From Methylibium petroleiphilum PM1 (lineage in GTDB: Bacteria; Pseudomonadota; Gammaproteobacteria; Burkholderiales; Burkholderiaceae_C), in assembly GCF_000015725.1 (NCBI RefSeq), contig NC_008825.1:1674001-1738000 (forward strand): DNA of 64,000 bases, read 5' to 3'. Both the position numbers and the translations under genes were made by a program. Position 1 is the stretch's first letter, and every line of letters begins with the position of its first letter. The notes under the pieces are model-generated. The model made no database searches, had not been told where the DNA came from, and saw nothing but the letters and a program-made list of their open reading frames with translations. Of the stretch, positions 1 to 9,770 are shown piece by piece.

Positions 1-1173
1 AACATCACGCTGCGCGAACGCTGGATGGCGGTCGACCTGATCACCTCGCGGCATCTCAAGACCGACGGTTCGCCGCGCTGCTACGGCGTCTACGCGCTCG
101 ACATCGACCGCCAGCGCGTCGAGACGCTGCCGGCCGCGGCGGTGGTGCTGGCGACCGGCGGCGCCGGCAAGGTCTACCGCTACACGACCAACCCCGACAC
201 CTCCACCGGCGACGGCATCGCGATGGCCTACCGAGCCGGCTGCCGCGTCGGCAACATGGAGTTCGTGCAGTTCCACCCCACCTGCCTCTACCACCCGCAG
301 GAGCGCAGCTTCCTGATCACCGAGGCGCTGCGAGGTGAAGGCGGGCAGCTCAAGCTGCCGGACGGCACACGCTTCATGGCGGCCCACGACGAGCGGCTCG
401 AACTCGCGCCACGCGACGTGGTGGCCCGTGCGATCGACTTCGAGATGAAGAAGCACGGCCTCGACCACGTGTGGCTCGACGCCACGCACCTCGGCGAGGC
501 CTTCCTGAAGTCGCACTTCCCGACCATCTTCGCGCGCTGCCTTGCGCTCGGCATCGACATCTCCAGACAGCCGATCCCGGTGGTGCCGGCCGCGCACTAC
601 ACCTGCGGTGGGGTGGTCACCGATCTCGACGGCCGCAGCGACCTGCCGGGGCTGTATGCGGTGGGCGAGACCACCTACACCGGCCTGCACGGCGCCAACC
701 GGCTGGCCAGCAACTCGCTGCTCGAATGCGTGGTGCTGGGCAAGACCTGCGCCGAGCACATCCTCTCGCAGCACGAGAGTGGGCTCCCCGTCCTGCCGGC
801 CTGGGACGAAAGCCAGGTCGAGAACGCCGACGAGCAGGTCGTCATCTCGCACAACTGGGACGAACTGCGCCTGCTGATGTGGAACTACGTCGGCATCGTG
901 CGCACCACCAAGCGGCTGGAGCGGGCGCTGCATCGCATCAAGCTGCTGCGCAGCGAGATCGACGACTACTACGCCAACTTCCGCGTCACGCGCGACCTGC
1001 TGGAACTGCGCAACCTCGTTGATTGCGCCGAGCTCATCGTGCGGTCCGCGCTCAGCCGCCACGAAAGCCGCGGGCTGCACTACAGCCGCGATTTCCCGCA
1101 GACGCTGCCGGTCAGCTTCCCGACCATCCTGACGCGCAAGCCCAAGCGCAAGGCCGCGCCCTGGGCGGCCTGA
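1..1173 (+). CDS. nadB: L-aspartate oxidase, C-terminal part (5' end outside window)
   Basis: FAD flavoenzyme that oxidises L-aspartate to iminoaspartate, the first step of de novo NAD synthesis; NadA uses the product. The reading frame is open from base 1, so the N-terminal FAD-binding segment lies upstream. Visible family features are the VVLATGGAG segment, the substrate-loop region around MEFVQFHPT, the active-site stretch PAAHYTCGG and the FAD-binding [19 protein letters not shown] helical C-terminal domain (about 110 residues) follows. That domain and the lack of the fumarate-reductase C-terminal pattern favour NadB over SdhA/FrdA. nadA and nadC lie just downstream on the other strand, which supports the call. 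Confidence 0.93.
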   Translation, partial: NITLRERWMAVDLITSRHLKTDGSPRCYGVYALDIDRQRVETLPAAAVVLATGGAGKVYRYTTNPDTSTGDGIAMAYRAGCRVGNMEFVQFHPTCLYHPQERSFLITEALRGEGGQLKLPDGTRFMAAHDERLELAPRDVVARAIDFEMKKHGLDHVWLDATHLGEAFLKSHFPTIFARCLALGIDISRQPIPVVPAAHYTCGGVVTDLDGRSDLPGLYAVGETTYTGLHGANRLASNSLLECVVLGKTCAEHILSQHESGLPVLPAWDESQVENADEQVVISHNWDELRLLMWNYVGIVRTTKRLERALHRIKLLRSEIDDYYANFRVTRDLLELRNLVDCAELIVRSALSRHESRGLHYSRDFPQTLPVSFPTILTRKPKRKAAPWAA

Positions 1174-1192
1174 GCCGCGTTCGGCCCGGGCT

Positions 1193-1492
1193 TCAGGCGC
1201 GCGCCCGCATCGCGGTGCGCGCCTGGACGAACTCGAACGCGAAGCCGACCGCGCTGGCCACCAGTCGCTCGGCCATCAGACGCTCCTTCTCGCTCTGGTA
1301 GAAGACCAGATCCACCTCGTGGCGGATGTAGCGCGCGGGCAGCCGGTTCAGCGCCACGCAGGCCACGTCGGGCAGCAGGTCGTCGCTGATCAGCGGATAG
1401 TGGTCGCGCCATGTGCGCACGGCGTCGAACACCGCGCGTTCCTGGTAGTTGCGGATGCCCGCGAATTCGGAGCTCATGCGGTCGATTGTCAC
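1193..1492 (-). CDS. ComFB-family small protein
   Basis: 99-residue protein resembling the ComFB (late competence development) family. The core segment DVACVALNRLPARYIRHEVD has the conserved Asp, Ala-Leu-Asn, Leu-Pro and Tyr spacing of that family. There is no signal peptide or membrane segment. It faces nadB tail to tail with 19 bp between and lies in line after nadC. In other bacteria ComFB-like proteins have been linked to motility and signalling, but the role here is unknown. The start at 1492 is the first ATG. I am fairly sure of the family and not of any function. Confidence 0.7.
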   Translation of the reverse strand: MTIDRMSSEFAGIRNYQERAVFDAVRTWRDHYPLISDDLLPDVACVALNRLPARYIRHEVDLVFYQSEKERLMAERLVASAVGFAFEFVQARTAMRARA

Positions 1493-1562
1493 GAGCGTGC
1501 AGCGCCGGCAAATGCCGAATTGCGCGGCAGAGCGCCCGCTTTTCGCCCGGCGAGGCCGGTGC

Positions 1563-2435
1563 TCAGGCGTCGCCGAGCACGCGCATCGAGTAATCGGTCG
1601 CCGTGACGTCCTTGGTCAACCGGCCGATCGAGATGCGGTCCACGCCGGTCGCGGCGATGTCGCGCACCTGGTCCAGCGCGACACCGCCCGACACCTCCAG
1701 CAGCGCGCGGCCCGCGTTCACCGCCACTGCCTCGCGCATCTGCGGCAGGTCGAAGTTGTCGAGCAACACGCTCACCGCGCCGTGGTCCAGCGCCTCGCGC
1801 AGTTGCGCGAGGGTCTCCACCTCGATCTGGATGTCGACGCCCGCATCCAGCTCGCGCGCCGCCGCCAGCACCTGCGCAATGCCGCCGGCCGCTGCGATGT
1901 GGTTCTCCTTGATCAGGATGCCGTGCCACAGCGCCAGCCGCTGGTTCTGGCCGCCGCCGGTGCGCACCGCGTACTTCTGCGCCTGGCGCAGGCCGGGCAG
2001 GGTCTTGCGGGTGTCGAGGATGGCGCAGCCGCGCGGGTTGGGCGAGGCGCCGGCGATCGCGTCGACGTGGCGGCGCGTCAGCGTCGCGGTGGCCGACAGC
2101 AGCTGCAGGAAATTGAGCGCCGGCCGTTCGGCGGCCAGCAGCGCGCGGGCATCGGCCTCGATCTCGCACACCAGCGTGTCGGAGTCCATGCGCGCGCCCT
2201 CGGCGTAGTGCCACTGCACGTCCGCCTGCGGGTCGAGCGCAACCACGCAGTCGAAGAACCAGTGCCGGCCGCACAGCACCGCCGCCTCGCGCACAAGCAC
2301 GCGCGCGCGCACGCGGTGCCCCTCGGGGACCAACCGGCCCGTCCAGTCGGTGCGGCCGATGTCCTCGAACAGCGCGTCGCGCACGTTGCGCGCGCGAGCT
2401 TCGTCGAGCGTCTCGTTGGTCTCGAAAGTGAGCAT
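1563..2435 (-). CDS. nadC: Nicotinate-nucleotide pyrophosphorylase (quinolinate phosphoribosyltransferase)
   Basis: Converts quinolinate and PRPP to nicotinate mononucleotide, the step after NadA. Family marks are ALNFLQLLSATAT, the RKTLPGLR segment that binds substrate phosphate, KYAVRTGGGQNQRL, ILIKENHI, and the C-terminal LLEVSGGV and DRISIGRLTKD. The ATG at 2435 gives 290 aa, usual for the family. In-frame ATGs at 2450 and 2453 are also possible. The longer open frame to 2615 runs through a GC-rich intergenic repeat and is not convincing as protein. It is downstream of nadA on the same strand, about 170 bp away. Confidence 0.94.
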   Translation of the reverse strand: MLTFETNETLDEARARNVRDALFEDIGRTDWTGRLVPEGHRVRARVLVREAAVLCGRHWFFDCVVALDPQADVQWHYAEGARMDSDTLVCEIEADARALLAAERPALNFLQLLSATATLTRRHVDAIAGASPNPRGCAILDTRKTLPGLRQAQKYAVRTGGGQNQRLALWHGILIKENHIAAAGGIAQVLAAARELDAGVDIQIEVETLAQLREALDHGAVSVLLDNFDLPQMREAVAVNAGRALLEVSGGVALDQVRDIAATGVDRISIGRLTKDVTATDYSMRVLGDA

Positions 2436-2463
2436 GCCTCGCGGCTCCATCATGCGTATACAG

Positions 2464-2604
2464 CGTGGTTCGATGCAGACGGCCGTCTGCCGAGCAGCCG
2501 CCGCGGATCCGGCTCCGCCGGTCCGCCAGCGGCGCCCCAAGGGCCACGCAGTGGTCCCTTCCGGGCCACGGGGGAGCGGCGCAGCCGCAACGGGGGGAGC
2601 GTCA
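2464..2604. repeat. GC-rich intergenic element with palindromic parts between nadA and nadC
   Basis: About 140 bp separating nadA from nadC. It contains several short inverted repeats, for example GGATCCGGCTCCGCCGGTCC, CAGACGGCCGTCTG (2477-2490) and GGGCCACGCAGTGGTCCC. The composition and patchy palindromes resemble repeated intergenic elements seen in related Burkholderiales. A similar style of sequence occurs at 27422-27502. It could form mRNA hairpins that separate expression of the two genes. No gene is visible in it. Confidence 0.4.
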
Positions 2605-3720
2605 TCACGCGGCACCGATGTTGGGGACGAAGCCGCGAGCCGGCTGGCTGATCGCGCCGGGATTCGCCTTCACGAAATCCAGCATGCGCTCGATGCAGCC
2701 CAGCGCCTGCGTGCGGGTCGGTTCGGGCACGGTGATCGCGCCGCGGCCGTGCTCCAGGCAGTCGACCACGCCCTGCAGCGCGTTCATCGCCATCCACGGG
2801 CAGTGCGCGCAGCTCTTGCACGTGGCGCTGTTGCCGGCGGTCGGCGCCTCCAGCAGCGTCTTGCCGGGTGCGAGCTGGCGCATGCGGTGCAGGATGCCGT
2901 TGTCGGTCGCCACAATGAAGGTCTGGCGGTCGCTGCCGGTCACGGCGTTCAGCAGCTGCGAGGTCGAGCCCACCACGTCGGCCAGTTCGACCACGCGCTT
3001 CGGCGACTCCGGGTGCACGAGCACCAGCGCGTCGGGGTGCTCCTTCTTCATGAGCTCGAGTTCCAGGCCCTTGAACTCGTCGTGCACGATGCACTCGCCC
3101 TGCCACATCAGCATGTCGGCGCCGGTGTGCTCGGCGATGTAGCGGCCCAGGTGCCGGTCGGGCGCCCACAGCACCTTCTGGCCCTGGGCGTGCAGGTGCT
3201 CGACGATGGCGACGGCGCAGGAACTGGTCACCATCCAGTCGGCGCGCGCCTTCACCGCCGCGCTGGTGTTGGCGTAGACCACCACGGTGCGGTCGGGGTG
3301 GGCGTCGCAGAAGGCTGCGAAGTCTTCGGGCGGGCAGCCCAGGTCGAGCGAACACGTCGCGTCGAGGTCGGGCATCAGCACCGTCTTCTCGGGCGACAGG
3401 ATCTTGGCGCTCTCGCCCATGAAGCGCACGCCGGCCACCACCAGAGTCTGCGCGGCGTGGTCGCGGCCGAAACGCGCCATCTCCAGCGAGTCGGACACGC
3501 AGCCGCCGGTCTCCAGCGCCAGGTCCTGCAGGTCGCCATCGACGTAGTAGTGAGCCACCAGCACGGCATTGCGCTCGGCCAGCAAACGCCTGGCACGCGC
3601 CTTCAGTTCGTCGCGACGGGCCGGTGTCAGCGGCTCGGGCACCTTGGCCCAGGCCTGGGAGGTGCAACTGGCGCCGGTGGCGTCCTGCTTGGTGAAGTCG
3701 TAGAGGATCTGTTCGCTCAT
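2605..3720 (-). CDS. nadA: Quinolinate synthase A (4Fe-4S)
   Basis: Condenses iminoaspartate from NadB with dihydroxyacetone phosphate to give quinolinate. The protein is 371 aa. Typical segments are [49 protein letters not shown] and the C-terminal [13 protein letters not shown], which supply the cysteines for the oxygen-sensitive [4Fe-4S] cluster. ATG at 3720 is preceded by AGGAG at good spacing, so the much longer open frame upstream is rejected. It lies between the araC-type gene and nadC. nadB, nadC and nadA together cover the whole aspartate-to-NaMN route. Confidence 0.95.
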   Translation of the reverse strand: MSEQILYDFTKQDATGASCTSQAWAKVPEPLTPARRDELKARARRLLAERNAVLVAHYYVDGDLQDLALETGGCVSDSLEMARFGRDHAAQTLVVAGVRFMGESAKILSPEKTVLMPDLDATCSLDLGCPPEDFAAFCDAHPDRTVVVYANTSAAVKARADWMVTSSCAVAIVEHLHAQGQKVLWAPDRHLGRYIAEHTGADMLMWQGECIVHDEFKGLELELMKKEHPDALVLVHPESPKRVVELADVVGSTSQLLNAVTGSDRQTFIVATDNGILHRMRQLAPGKTLLEAPTAGNSATCKSCAHCPWMAMNALQGVVDCLEHGRGAITVPEPTRTQALGCIERMLDFVKANPGAISQPARGFVPNIGAA

Positions 3721-3757
3721 GAGGGCTCCTGGGCGTATTTTCGCCGAGCGCGCAGGC

Positions 3758-4618
3758 TCAAGCCGACGCGAAGAAGCGACTCGGCGGCGCTCCGACCGAG
3801 CGCCGCACCATCGCGCTGAAGGCGCTGGGGCTGGCGTAGCCCAGTTCGGTGGCGATCTGGCCCATCGGCGTGCCACGCGCCGCCAGCGACAGCGCGCGCG
3901 CCAGCAGCACCTGCTGGCGCCACTGCACGAAGCTCGTGCCCAGGTCCTGGCGGAACAGCCGCGCCACCGTGCGCTCGCTGGCACCGACGTCGCGCGACCA
4001 GTCGGCCAGCGTCTCGTGGCGCGTCGGGTCGTCGAGCACCGCTTCGCACAGCGCACGCAGCCGCTTGTCCTGCGGCAGTGCGACGCCCAACGGCACCGGC
4101 GCGGCGCGCTTCAATTCGTCGGCCAGCAGCGGGGCGATCAGCTTCTCACGCGCCAGTTCGTCTGCGCTCGGTGATGCACCGTCCGGGTTGGTCGGCAGCG
4201 CCAGCATCAGCGCGCGCAGCAGTTCCGACACCTCGAGCACCCGGCAGTGCCGCCAGTCGCTGCCGACCGTGTCGCTGCGCTGCGGCCCGCAGCGGCCGGG
4301 GCGCTGGTGCAGGTACAGCGTGCGCAGCTCGGCCGTCTCCACCACGGTGATCGCGTGCTCGATGCCGGGCGGTACCCACACCGCACGCGAGGGTGGGACG
4401 AGATAGGTGCCGCGCTCGGCGGTCAGCCGCATCACGCCGGTGGCCGACCAAGCGAGCTGGGCCCAGGCATGACTGTGCGGCGCCACCCGGGTGTCGGTGG
4501 CCAGCGTGTGCTGCTTGGCGCGCAGCGGGCGCTCGGCGGTGGGGGTGAACAGGTGCGGCGTCAGCGGGCCGACGCTGGTCGAGGCGGGTTTGATGCGGGC
4601 GCTGGACGGTCTTGGCAT
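3758..4618 (-). CDS. AraC-family transcriptional regulator with cupin-type sensor
   Basis: 286-aa DNA-binding regulator. The N-terminal half has the cupin-like pattern of AraC regulators that sense small ligands (HSHAWAQL, then [17 protein letters not shown]). The C-terminal half has two helix-turn-helix units: [20 protein letters not shown] and [22 protein letters not shown] at 4618 gives the usual family start; upstream codons would run into the divergent promoter. It is divergent from the MFS exporter gene at 4683 with 64 bp between, so it probably controls that gene and itself. The ligand is not known. Confidence 0.88.
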   Translation of the reverse strand: MPRPSSARIKPASTSVGPLTPHLFTPTAERPLRAKQHTLATDTRVAPHSHAWAQLAWSATGVMRLTAERGTYLVPPSRAVWVPPGIEHAITVVETAELRTLYLHQRPGRCGPQRSDTVGSDWRHCRVLEVSELLRALMLALPTNPDGASPSADELAREKLIAPLLADELKRAAPVPLGVALPQDKRLRALCEAVLDDPTRHETLADWSRDVGASERTVARLFRQDLGTSFVQWRQQVLLARALSLAARGTPMGQIATELGYASPSAFSAMVRRSVGAPPSRFFASA

Positions 4619-4682
4619 GATCTCGATAGAAGTTGTCCCGCTATCGTAAGCGCGCCGCAGCGTCCCCACCTAGCATCGGGGC

Positions 4683-5951
4683 ATGCAGATTCCAGTTCCC
4701 GCTTCTTCGCCTGCCGCCGGCGCCACGCTGCGCCAGGACGCCCGCACCATCGGCCTGGTCGGCCTGGCGCACGGCACCTCGCACTTCTTCCACATGCTGT
4801 TGCCGCCGCTGTTCCCGGCCTTCATCCGCGACTTCGGCCTCAGCTACTCCGAGCTCGGGCTGCTGGTCACCATCTTCTTCGTGGTGTCGGGCATCGGCCA
4901 GGCGCTGGCCGGCTTCCTGGTCGACCGCGTGGGCGCGCGGCCGGTGCTGTTCCTGGCCCTGGGGCTGTTCGTCGCTTCGGCGCTCATGGCAGCCACGGCC
5001 CATGGCTATGTCGGCCTGATGCTGGCCTCGGCGCTGGCCGGGCTTGGCAATTCGCCCTTCCACCCGGTCGACTTCACGATCCTGAACAAGCGCGTCTCGC
5101 CGCCGCGCCTGGGTCACGCCTTCTCGGTCCACGGCATCACCGGCAACCTGGGCTGGGCCGCCGGACCTGTGTTCATGGCCGGGCTGACTGCCGCCACCGG
5201 CTCCTGGCGCATCGCCGCCGCGGCGGCAGGCGGTGTGGCGCTGCTGGTGCTGGTGGTGCAGGTGCTGAACCGCGAGGCGATCGACGACCGCGCCAGCAAC
5301 TGGGCCCACGAGTCCAAGGCCGGCATCACGGATCTGCCCGAAGAGCACCCGATGGCCTTCCTGAAGCTGCCCTCGGTATGGCTGTGCTTCGCCTTCTTCT
5401 TCTGGACCACGGCGGCACTCACGGCGATCCAGAGCTTCGCCAGCCCGGCGCTGCAGCAGATGTACGGCCTGCCGCTGACCGTGACCGCCTTCGTCGTGAC
5501 CGGCTACATGCTGTGCGGCGCAGCCGGCATGGTGATCGGCGGCTTCCTGGTCACGCGCATCCAGCGTCTGGAGCGCACCATCGGCTACGCGATGGCGGCA
5601 TCGGCCGGCCTGCTGCTGCTCACCGGCACCGGCTGGTTGCCGGGCCTCGCTGCGGCGGCGGCAGCCTCGCTGGCCGGTTTCGGGACCGGGCTCGCCGGGC
5701 CGTCGCGCGACATGCTGATCAAGCGCGCCGCGCCGCCGGGGGCCACCGGCCGTGTCTACGGCACCGTGTACTCGGGCCTGGACATCGGGTTCGCGCTCGC
5801 CGCGCCGCTGTTCGGCGCCTTGCTCGACCACGGGCAGCCGAACAGCGTGTTCCACGGCGCGGCGCTGATGATGTTGCTGGGCGTGATGTCGGCCTCGATG
5901 GTCGGTCTGCGCATCGCGCGCGGCCGCGCCGTGCCGGTGCTCGCGACCTGA
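4683..5951 (+). CDS. MFS transporter, fosmidomycin-resistance (Fsr)-like
   Basis: 422-aa membrane protein with about 12 hydrophobic segments. The N-terminus GLAHGTSHFFHMLLPPLFPA and the following SYSELGLLVTIFFV and GFLVDRVGARPVLF (the MFS loop 2-3 motif) are characteristic of the Fsr-like branch of major facilitator exporters. A second such loop (GGFLVTRIQRLERTIGYA) lies mid-protein. It is probably a proton-driven inner-membrane efflux pump; the substrate cannot be told from sequence. The divergent AraC regulator likely controls it. The ThDP enzyme follows 60 bp downstream in the same direction. Confidence 0.85.
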   Translation: MQIPVPASSPAAGATLRQDARTIGLVGLAHGTSHFFHMLLPPLFPAFIRDFGLSYSELGLLVTIFFVVSGIGQALAGFLVDRVGARPVLFLALGLFVASALMAATAHGYVGLMLASALAGLGNSPFHPVDFTILNKRVSPPRLGHAFSVHGITGNLGWAAGPVFMAGLTAATGSWRIAAAAAGGVALLVLVVQVLNREAIDDRASNWAHESKAGITDLPEEHPMAFLKLPSVWLCFAFFFWTTAALTAIQSFASPALQQMYGLPLTVTAFVVTGYMLCGAAGMVIGGFLVTRIQRLERTIGYAMAASAGLLLLTGTGWLPGLAAAAAASLAGFGTGLAGPSRDMLIKRAAPPGATGRVYGTVYSGLDIGFALAAPLFGALLDHGQPNSVFHGAALMMLLGVMSASMVGLRIARGRAVPVLAT

Positions 5952-6010
5952 GTCCGAGGCGCCAGCACGGGGACAGCGCGGAGCGCGACGCCGCGGCTAC
6001 AGTGCCGCCC

Positions 6011-7705
6011 ATGCACACTCCCGTTGCGCGTCTGGCCGGCCATGCGCTGGTCGAGGCGCTGATCGCTCAAGGCGTCGGCACCTGCTTCGGCGTGCCGGGC
6101 GAGAGCTTCCTGCCGGTGCTCGACGGCTTTGTCGAGCACGCCGGGCGCATCCGCTTCGTCAGCTGCCGCCAGGAGGGCGGGGCAGCCTTCATGGCCGAAG
6201 CCCAGGGCAAGCTGACGCGCCGCCCCGGCATCTGCTTCGTCACGCGCGGACCGGGTGCCGCCAACGCCGCCGTTGGCCTGCACACCGCCTTCCAGGACAG
6301 CACGCCGATGGTGCTGTTCATCGGCCAGGTGGGGGCCGAGGTGCGTGACCGCGAGGCCTTCCAGGAACTCGACTACCGCGCGGTGTTCGGTCCGAACAGC
6401 GGCGGCTTCGCCAAATGGGTGGGCGAGGTGGCCAGCGCCGACCGCCTGCCCGAGTACGTGGCGAAGGCCTTCCACCTCGCGATGCAGGGCCGTCCCGGGC
6501 CGGTGGTGCTGGCGCTGCCCGAGGACATGCTGCGCACGCCGACCGCCGCGCCGGTGCTGCCGCGCGTGGAGCCGGCCCAGGCCTGGCCCGCGCCCGGCGC
6601 GCTGCGCGAGGTGCGCACCCGGCTGCTCGCCGCGCAACGGCCCTTGCTGCTCGCCGGCGGCAGCGGCTGGGATGCCGGTGCGGTGCAGGCGCTGCAGCGC
6701 TTCGCAGAGAACTGGCAGCTGCCCGTGGCCTGTGCCTTCCGCTTCCAGGATCTGTTTGACAACCACCACCCGCTCTACGCCGGCGATGTGGGCATCGGCG
6801 TGAACCCGAAGCTGGCCGAGCGGGTGCGCGATGCCGACCTAGTGCTGGCCGTCGGTCCGCGGCTGGGCGAGATGACCACCGGCGGCTATGCACTGCTGGC
6901 CGCGCCGCGTCCGCGGCAGACGCTGATCCACGTTCACGCCGGCGCAGAGGAACTGGGCAGCGTCTACGCCGCCGACCTGCTGCTGCAATCTTCGATGGCG
7001 AACGCGGCGCGCGCGCTGGAAACGCTGGCGGCACCGGCTGCCGTGCCATGGTCGGCCTGGGCCGCCGCGGCGCAGGCCGACTACCAGGCCAACCTCGTGC
7101 CGCTGCCGGTTGCGCCGCTCGACCTGGCCGAGGTCGTGAAGACCGTGCAGCGGCTCGCACCGGCTGATACCGTGGTCACCAACGGGGCCGGCAACTTCAG
7201 CGGCTGGCTGCACCGCTACTGGCGCTACCGTGGCCTCGGCAGCCAGCTCTCGCCGACCTCGGGGGCCATGGGCTATGGCATCCCCGCTGCCATCGCGGCC
7301 AACCTGCTGCTGCCGGGCCGCTGCGTCGTCGCCTTCACCGGCGACGGCGACGGGCTGATGACGGTGCAGGAACTCGCCACGGCGCGGGCGCACGGGGCCC
7401 GGCCCATCGTGGTGCTGGTCGACAACGCGAGCTACGGCACGATCCGCATGCACCAGGAACGCGAGTTCCCGGGCCGCGTCAGTGGCAGCGATCTGGTGAA
7501 TCCCGACTTCGTGGGGCTGGCGCGGGCCTTCGGCTGGGTGGCCGAGCGCATCGAGCGCACCGAAGCCTTCGCACCAGCCTTCGGCGCCGCGCTGGCGCGC
7601 GACGAACCGACCTTGCTGCACCTGATACTCGACACCGAGGTCAGCACCACGCGCAGCACGCTGAGCGCGATCCGCGCCACCGCACTGCAGCGGCGTCACA
7701 CCTGA
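6011..7705 (+). CDS. Thiamine-diphosphate-dependent enzyme, acetolactate-synthase-like
   Basis: 564-aa ThDP enzyme with the three-domain layout of acetolactate synthase / benzoylformate decarboxylase. The N-terminal domain has the catalytic Glu in SCRQEGGAAFMAEA and the GPGAANAAVGLHTAFQDSTP loop. The C-terminal domain has the ThDP/Mg motif GDGDGLMTVQELATA followed by VDNASYGTIRMHQ. The ATG at 6011 matches the family start (HALVEALIAQGVGTCFGVPG); the longer open frame upstream is the shadow of the exporter gene. Such stand-alone IlvB-like proteins often act on 2-oxo acids other than pyruvate, so I do not assign branched-chain synthesis. No small regulatory subunit gene is adjacent. Confidence 0.85.
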   Translation: MHTPVARLAGHALVEALIAQGVGTCFGVPGESFLPVLDGFVEHAGRIRFVSCRQEGGAAFMAEAQGKLTRRPGICFVTRGPGAANAAVGLHTAFQDSTPMVLFIGQVGAEVRDREAFQELDYRAVFGPNSGGFAKWVGEVASADRLPEYVAKAFHLAMQGRPGPVVLALPEDMLRTPTAAPVLPRVEPAQAWPAPGALREVRTRLLAAQRPLLLAGGSGWDAGAVQALQRFAENWQLPVACAFRFQDLFDNHHPLYAGDVGIGVNPKLAERVRDADLVLAVGPRLGEMTTGGYALLAAPRPRQTLIHVHAGAEELGSVYAADLLLQSSMANAARALETLAAPAAVPWSAWAAAAQADYQANLVPLPVAPLDLAEVVKTVQRLAPADTVVTNGAGNFSGWLHRYWRYRGLGSQLSPTSGAMGYGIPAAIAANLLLPGRCVVAFTGDGDGLMTVQELATARAHGARPIVVLVDNASYGTIRMHQEREFPGRVSGSDLVNPDFVGLARAFGWVAERIERTEAFAPAFGAALARDEPTLLHLILDTEVSTTRSTLSAIRATALQRRHT

Positions 7706-7723
7706 ATCCCGAGGAGTTCTGCC

Positions 7724-8236
7724 ATGCACCCCCTGCGATCGACCCTTGCCGTGATGGCTTGCCTCAGCCTCGGCGCCTGCGTGGTGCCGATTCCCGTTCC
7801 GGCGCCGGCGCCTTCGCAACCTTCGCCGCCCGCTTCCGCCCCGGCGCCGGTCCCCGCGCCCACCCCACCGAACGTGGCTGCGGCGCCCGACCCGGCCGTG
7901 CTCGGCGCGTGGCGCATCGAGCAGGCCCGCAGCGAGCCGTTGCTGGATCGCAGCGCGGCCCGCGTCGACTTCGGGCCCGACGGCCAGCTCGCCGGCAACG
8001 GCAGCTGCAACACGCTGCGTGGTCGCTACACGCTCAGCGGCAACACGCTGAAGATCGGCCCCATCGTCACGACGCGCATGGCTTGCGCCACCCAGGCCAT
8101 GGAGCAGGAAGACCGCGTGCTCACGGCGCTGGAGCGGGCCGCCACCGCACGAGTCCCGCCGCACGGTTTTCTGACGCTGGCCGATGCCGACGGTGCGGTG
8201 TTGCTGCGCGCATCGCGTATCGACGCGAAGCCCTGA
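7724..8236 (+). CDS. META-domain lipoprotein
   Basis: 170-aa protein with a lipoprotein signal peptide: short basic start, hydrophobic core, and lipobox LGAC with the Cys near residue 20. A Pro/Ala/Val-rich linker of about 30 residues follows. The rest is a META (HslJ-like) domain: LGAWRIEQA, a DFGPDGQLAGNGSCNTLRG core, then TRMACATQAMEQE. META domains are periplasmic or outer-membrane associated and have been tied to envelope stress and drug tolerance. A GAGGAG site precedes the ATG. It lies 18 bp after the ThDP gene and may be co-transcribed. Precise function unknown. Confidence 0.82.
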   Translation: MHPLRSTLAVMACLSLGACVVPIPVPAPAPSQPSPPASAPAPVPAPTPPNVAAAPDPAVLGAWRIEQARSEPLLDRSAARVDFGPDGQLAGNGSCNTLRGRYTLSGNTLKIGPIVTTRMACATQAMEQEDRVLTALERAATARVPPHGFLTLADADGAVLLRASRIDAKP

Positions 8237-8251
8237 GCGTCCGCGCCGGAC

Positions 8252-9175
8252 TCAGGCCGCCGCGGGCCGCCGACCGGCGAGCAGCAGCACCACGCCGACC
8301 AGCACCACGCCGGCCGCGGCCCACTCGTAGCCGCTGACGGTCTCGCCGCCGAGCCACACGCCGAGCAGCAGTGCGATCACCGGGTTCACGAAGCAGTAGC
8401 TCGACGCCAGTCCCGGCGACGCCTTCGCGAGCAGCAGCATGTAGGCGTTGAAGGCGATCAGCGAGCCGAACACCACCAGGTAGAGCCAGGCCGCCACGGC
8501 CAGTGGTGCCGGGGGCCACTGGCGAGCGAACGTGGCGTATTCGCCATGCAGCGCGGCCATCGCCAGCAGCACCGCGCCGCCGCAGAGCATCTCGCTCGCG
8601 AAGCCCATCGCGCCGGGCGCCAGCGGCGTGCGGCGCTGGCTCAGCAGGCTGCCGGCGGTCCAGGTCAGGCAGGCCAGCGCGATCGCCGTCAGGCCGGCGG
8701 CCGAGGCCTGGAAGCCGGCGCCCTGGGTCAGCATCAGCACCCCGCCCAGGCCGATGGCGATGCCGGCCGCCTCCAGTCGGCTCGGGAATACGCGCCACAG
8801 CATCAGGCCGGCCGCCATCATGACCGGCACCACGGCGATGAAGGCGACCACGAGGCCGGAGCCCACGCTCTGCTCGGCATAGGCGGTGCCGCCCATGCCT
8901 CCGCCGAGCATCAGCGCGCCGACCAGCAGTGCGTTCCGCCACTGCCGGGCATTCGGCCACGGCGCACGCTTCACCCAGCGCATCCACGCGGCCAGCAACG
9001 CGCCGGCGACGAAGAAACGCGAGCCCATCTGCAGGAAGGGCGGGAAGCTGATCAGCGCGAACTTGATCGCGAGGTAGGTCGACCCCCAGACCAGCCAGGT
9101 GGCGGCGAGGCAGGCGATCACCAGCGGCGTCAGCCCAGGGCGCGGCAGGTGCAGGGGAGGGGCCAGCGAACTCAT
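8252..9175 (-). CDS. EamA/DMT-family exporter
   Basis: 307-aa inner-membrane protein with ten predicted hydrophobic segments arranged as two EamA repeats. The first repeat starts [20 protein letters not shown] (the WGS-Y-AIK pattern of this family, as in YedA/RhaT-like exporters). The second has the [21 protein letters not shown] hallmark. Likely exports metabolites or amino acids. ATG at 9175 is used; an in-frame GTG two codons upstream is possible. It is divergent from an Lrp-type regulator gene, a common layout in which the regulator controls the exporter. Confidence 0.85.
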   Translation of the reverse strand: MSSLAPPLHLPRPGLTPLVIACLAATWLVWGSTYLAIKFALISFPPFLQMGSRFFVAGALLAAWMRWVKRAPWPNARQWRNALLVGALMLGGGMGGTAYAEQSVGSGLVVAFIAVVPVMMAAGLMLWRVFPSRLEAAGIAIGLGGVLMLTQGAGFQASAAGLTAIALACLTWTAGSLLSQRRTPLAPGAMGFASEMLCGGAVLLAMAALHGEYATFARQWPPAPLAVAAWLYLVVFGSLIAFNAYMLLLAKASPGLASSYCFVNPVIALLLGVWLGGETVSGYEWAAAGVVLVGVVLLLAGRRPAAA

Positions 9176-9278
9176 GCGCACATGCTACGAAGCCGGGCGC
9201 GGCGCCTGAAGAGCGCAATCAAGGAAAGACAGCGTCGCCGCCTTCGATTTGCAGGAAAGTCGCGTGCTAGGCTTCATC

Positions 9279-9770
9279 ATGTCCGCCGCGATGAGTCTCG
9301 ACGCCTACGACACGCGCATCCTGGCCGAACTGCAGGCCGAGGCCCGGCTGAGCATGGCCGAGCTGGGCCGGCGCGTCCACCTGAGCCAGCCCGCCGTGAC
9401 CGAGCGCGTGCGCAAGCTCGAGGCGGCCGGCGTCATCACCGGCTACCGCGCCACGGTCAACCTGCAGGCGCTGGGCTACGGCATCCGCGCGATGATCCGC
9501 GTGGGCCGCGCCGAGTACGCGCGGGTGGTGAAGCTGGTGCAGCAGACGCCCGAGGTCATCAATGCCTACAACGTGACCGGCGAGGACAGCTGGATCCTCG
9601 AGATCGCCGTGATCGACGTGGCGCATCTCGACGCGGTGGTCACCAGGTTCTGCATCCTCGCCGAGACCTCGACCGCCATCATCCTCAACCCCGCGCGCGA
9701 GCACCAGCCGATGCTGCCGCCGCGCCGCGAGGACGTGAAACCCCCGATCAGGAAAGTGGAGAACGCATGA
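9279..9770 (+). CDS. Lrp/AsnC-family transcriptional regulator
   Basis: 163-aa regulator. The N-terminal winged helix-turn-helix is [20 protein letters not shown] followed by [20 protein letters not shown]. The C-terminal RAM/AsnC ligand-binding domain includes [19 protein letters not shown]. Such proteins sense amino acids or related metabolites and often drive amino-acid exporters. The start could also be the ATG at 9291, four codons on; neither has a strong ribosome site. It overlaps the RraA-like gene by four bases (ATGA), so the two are translationally coupled. The EamA gene diverges from it. Confidence 0.88.
   Translation: MSAAMSLDAYDTRILAELQAEARLSMAELGRRVHLSQPAVTERVRKLEAAGVITGYRATVNLQALGYGIRAMIRVGRAEYARVVKLVQQTPEVINAYNVTGEDSWILEIAVIDVAHLDAVVTRFCILAETSTAIILNPAREHQPMLPPRREDVKPPIRKVENA

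Noticed and set aside
4247-6010. N-terminal extension of the ThDP enzyme frame back through the exporter gene
   Set aside because: The family start is at 6011; upstream codons are the exporter gene read in another frame.
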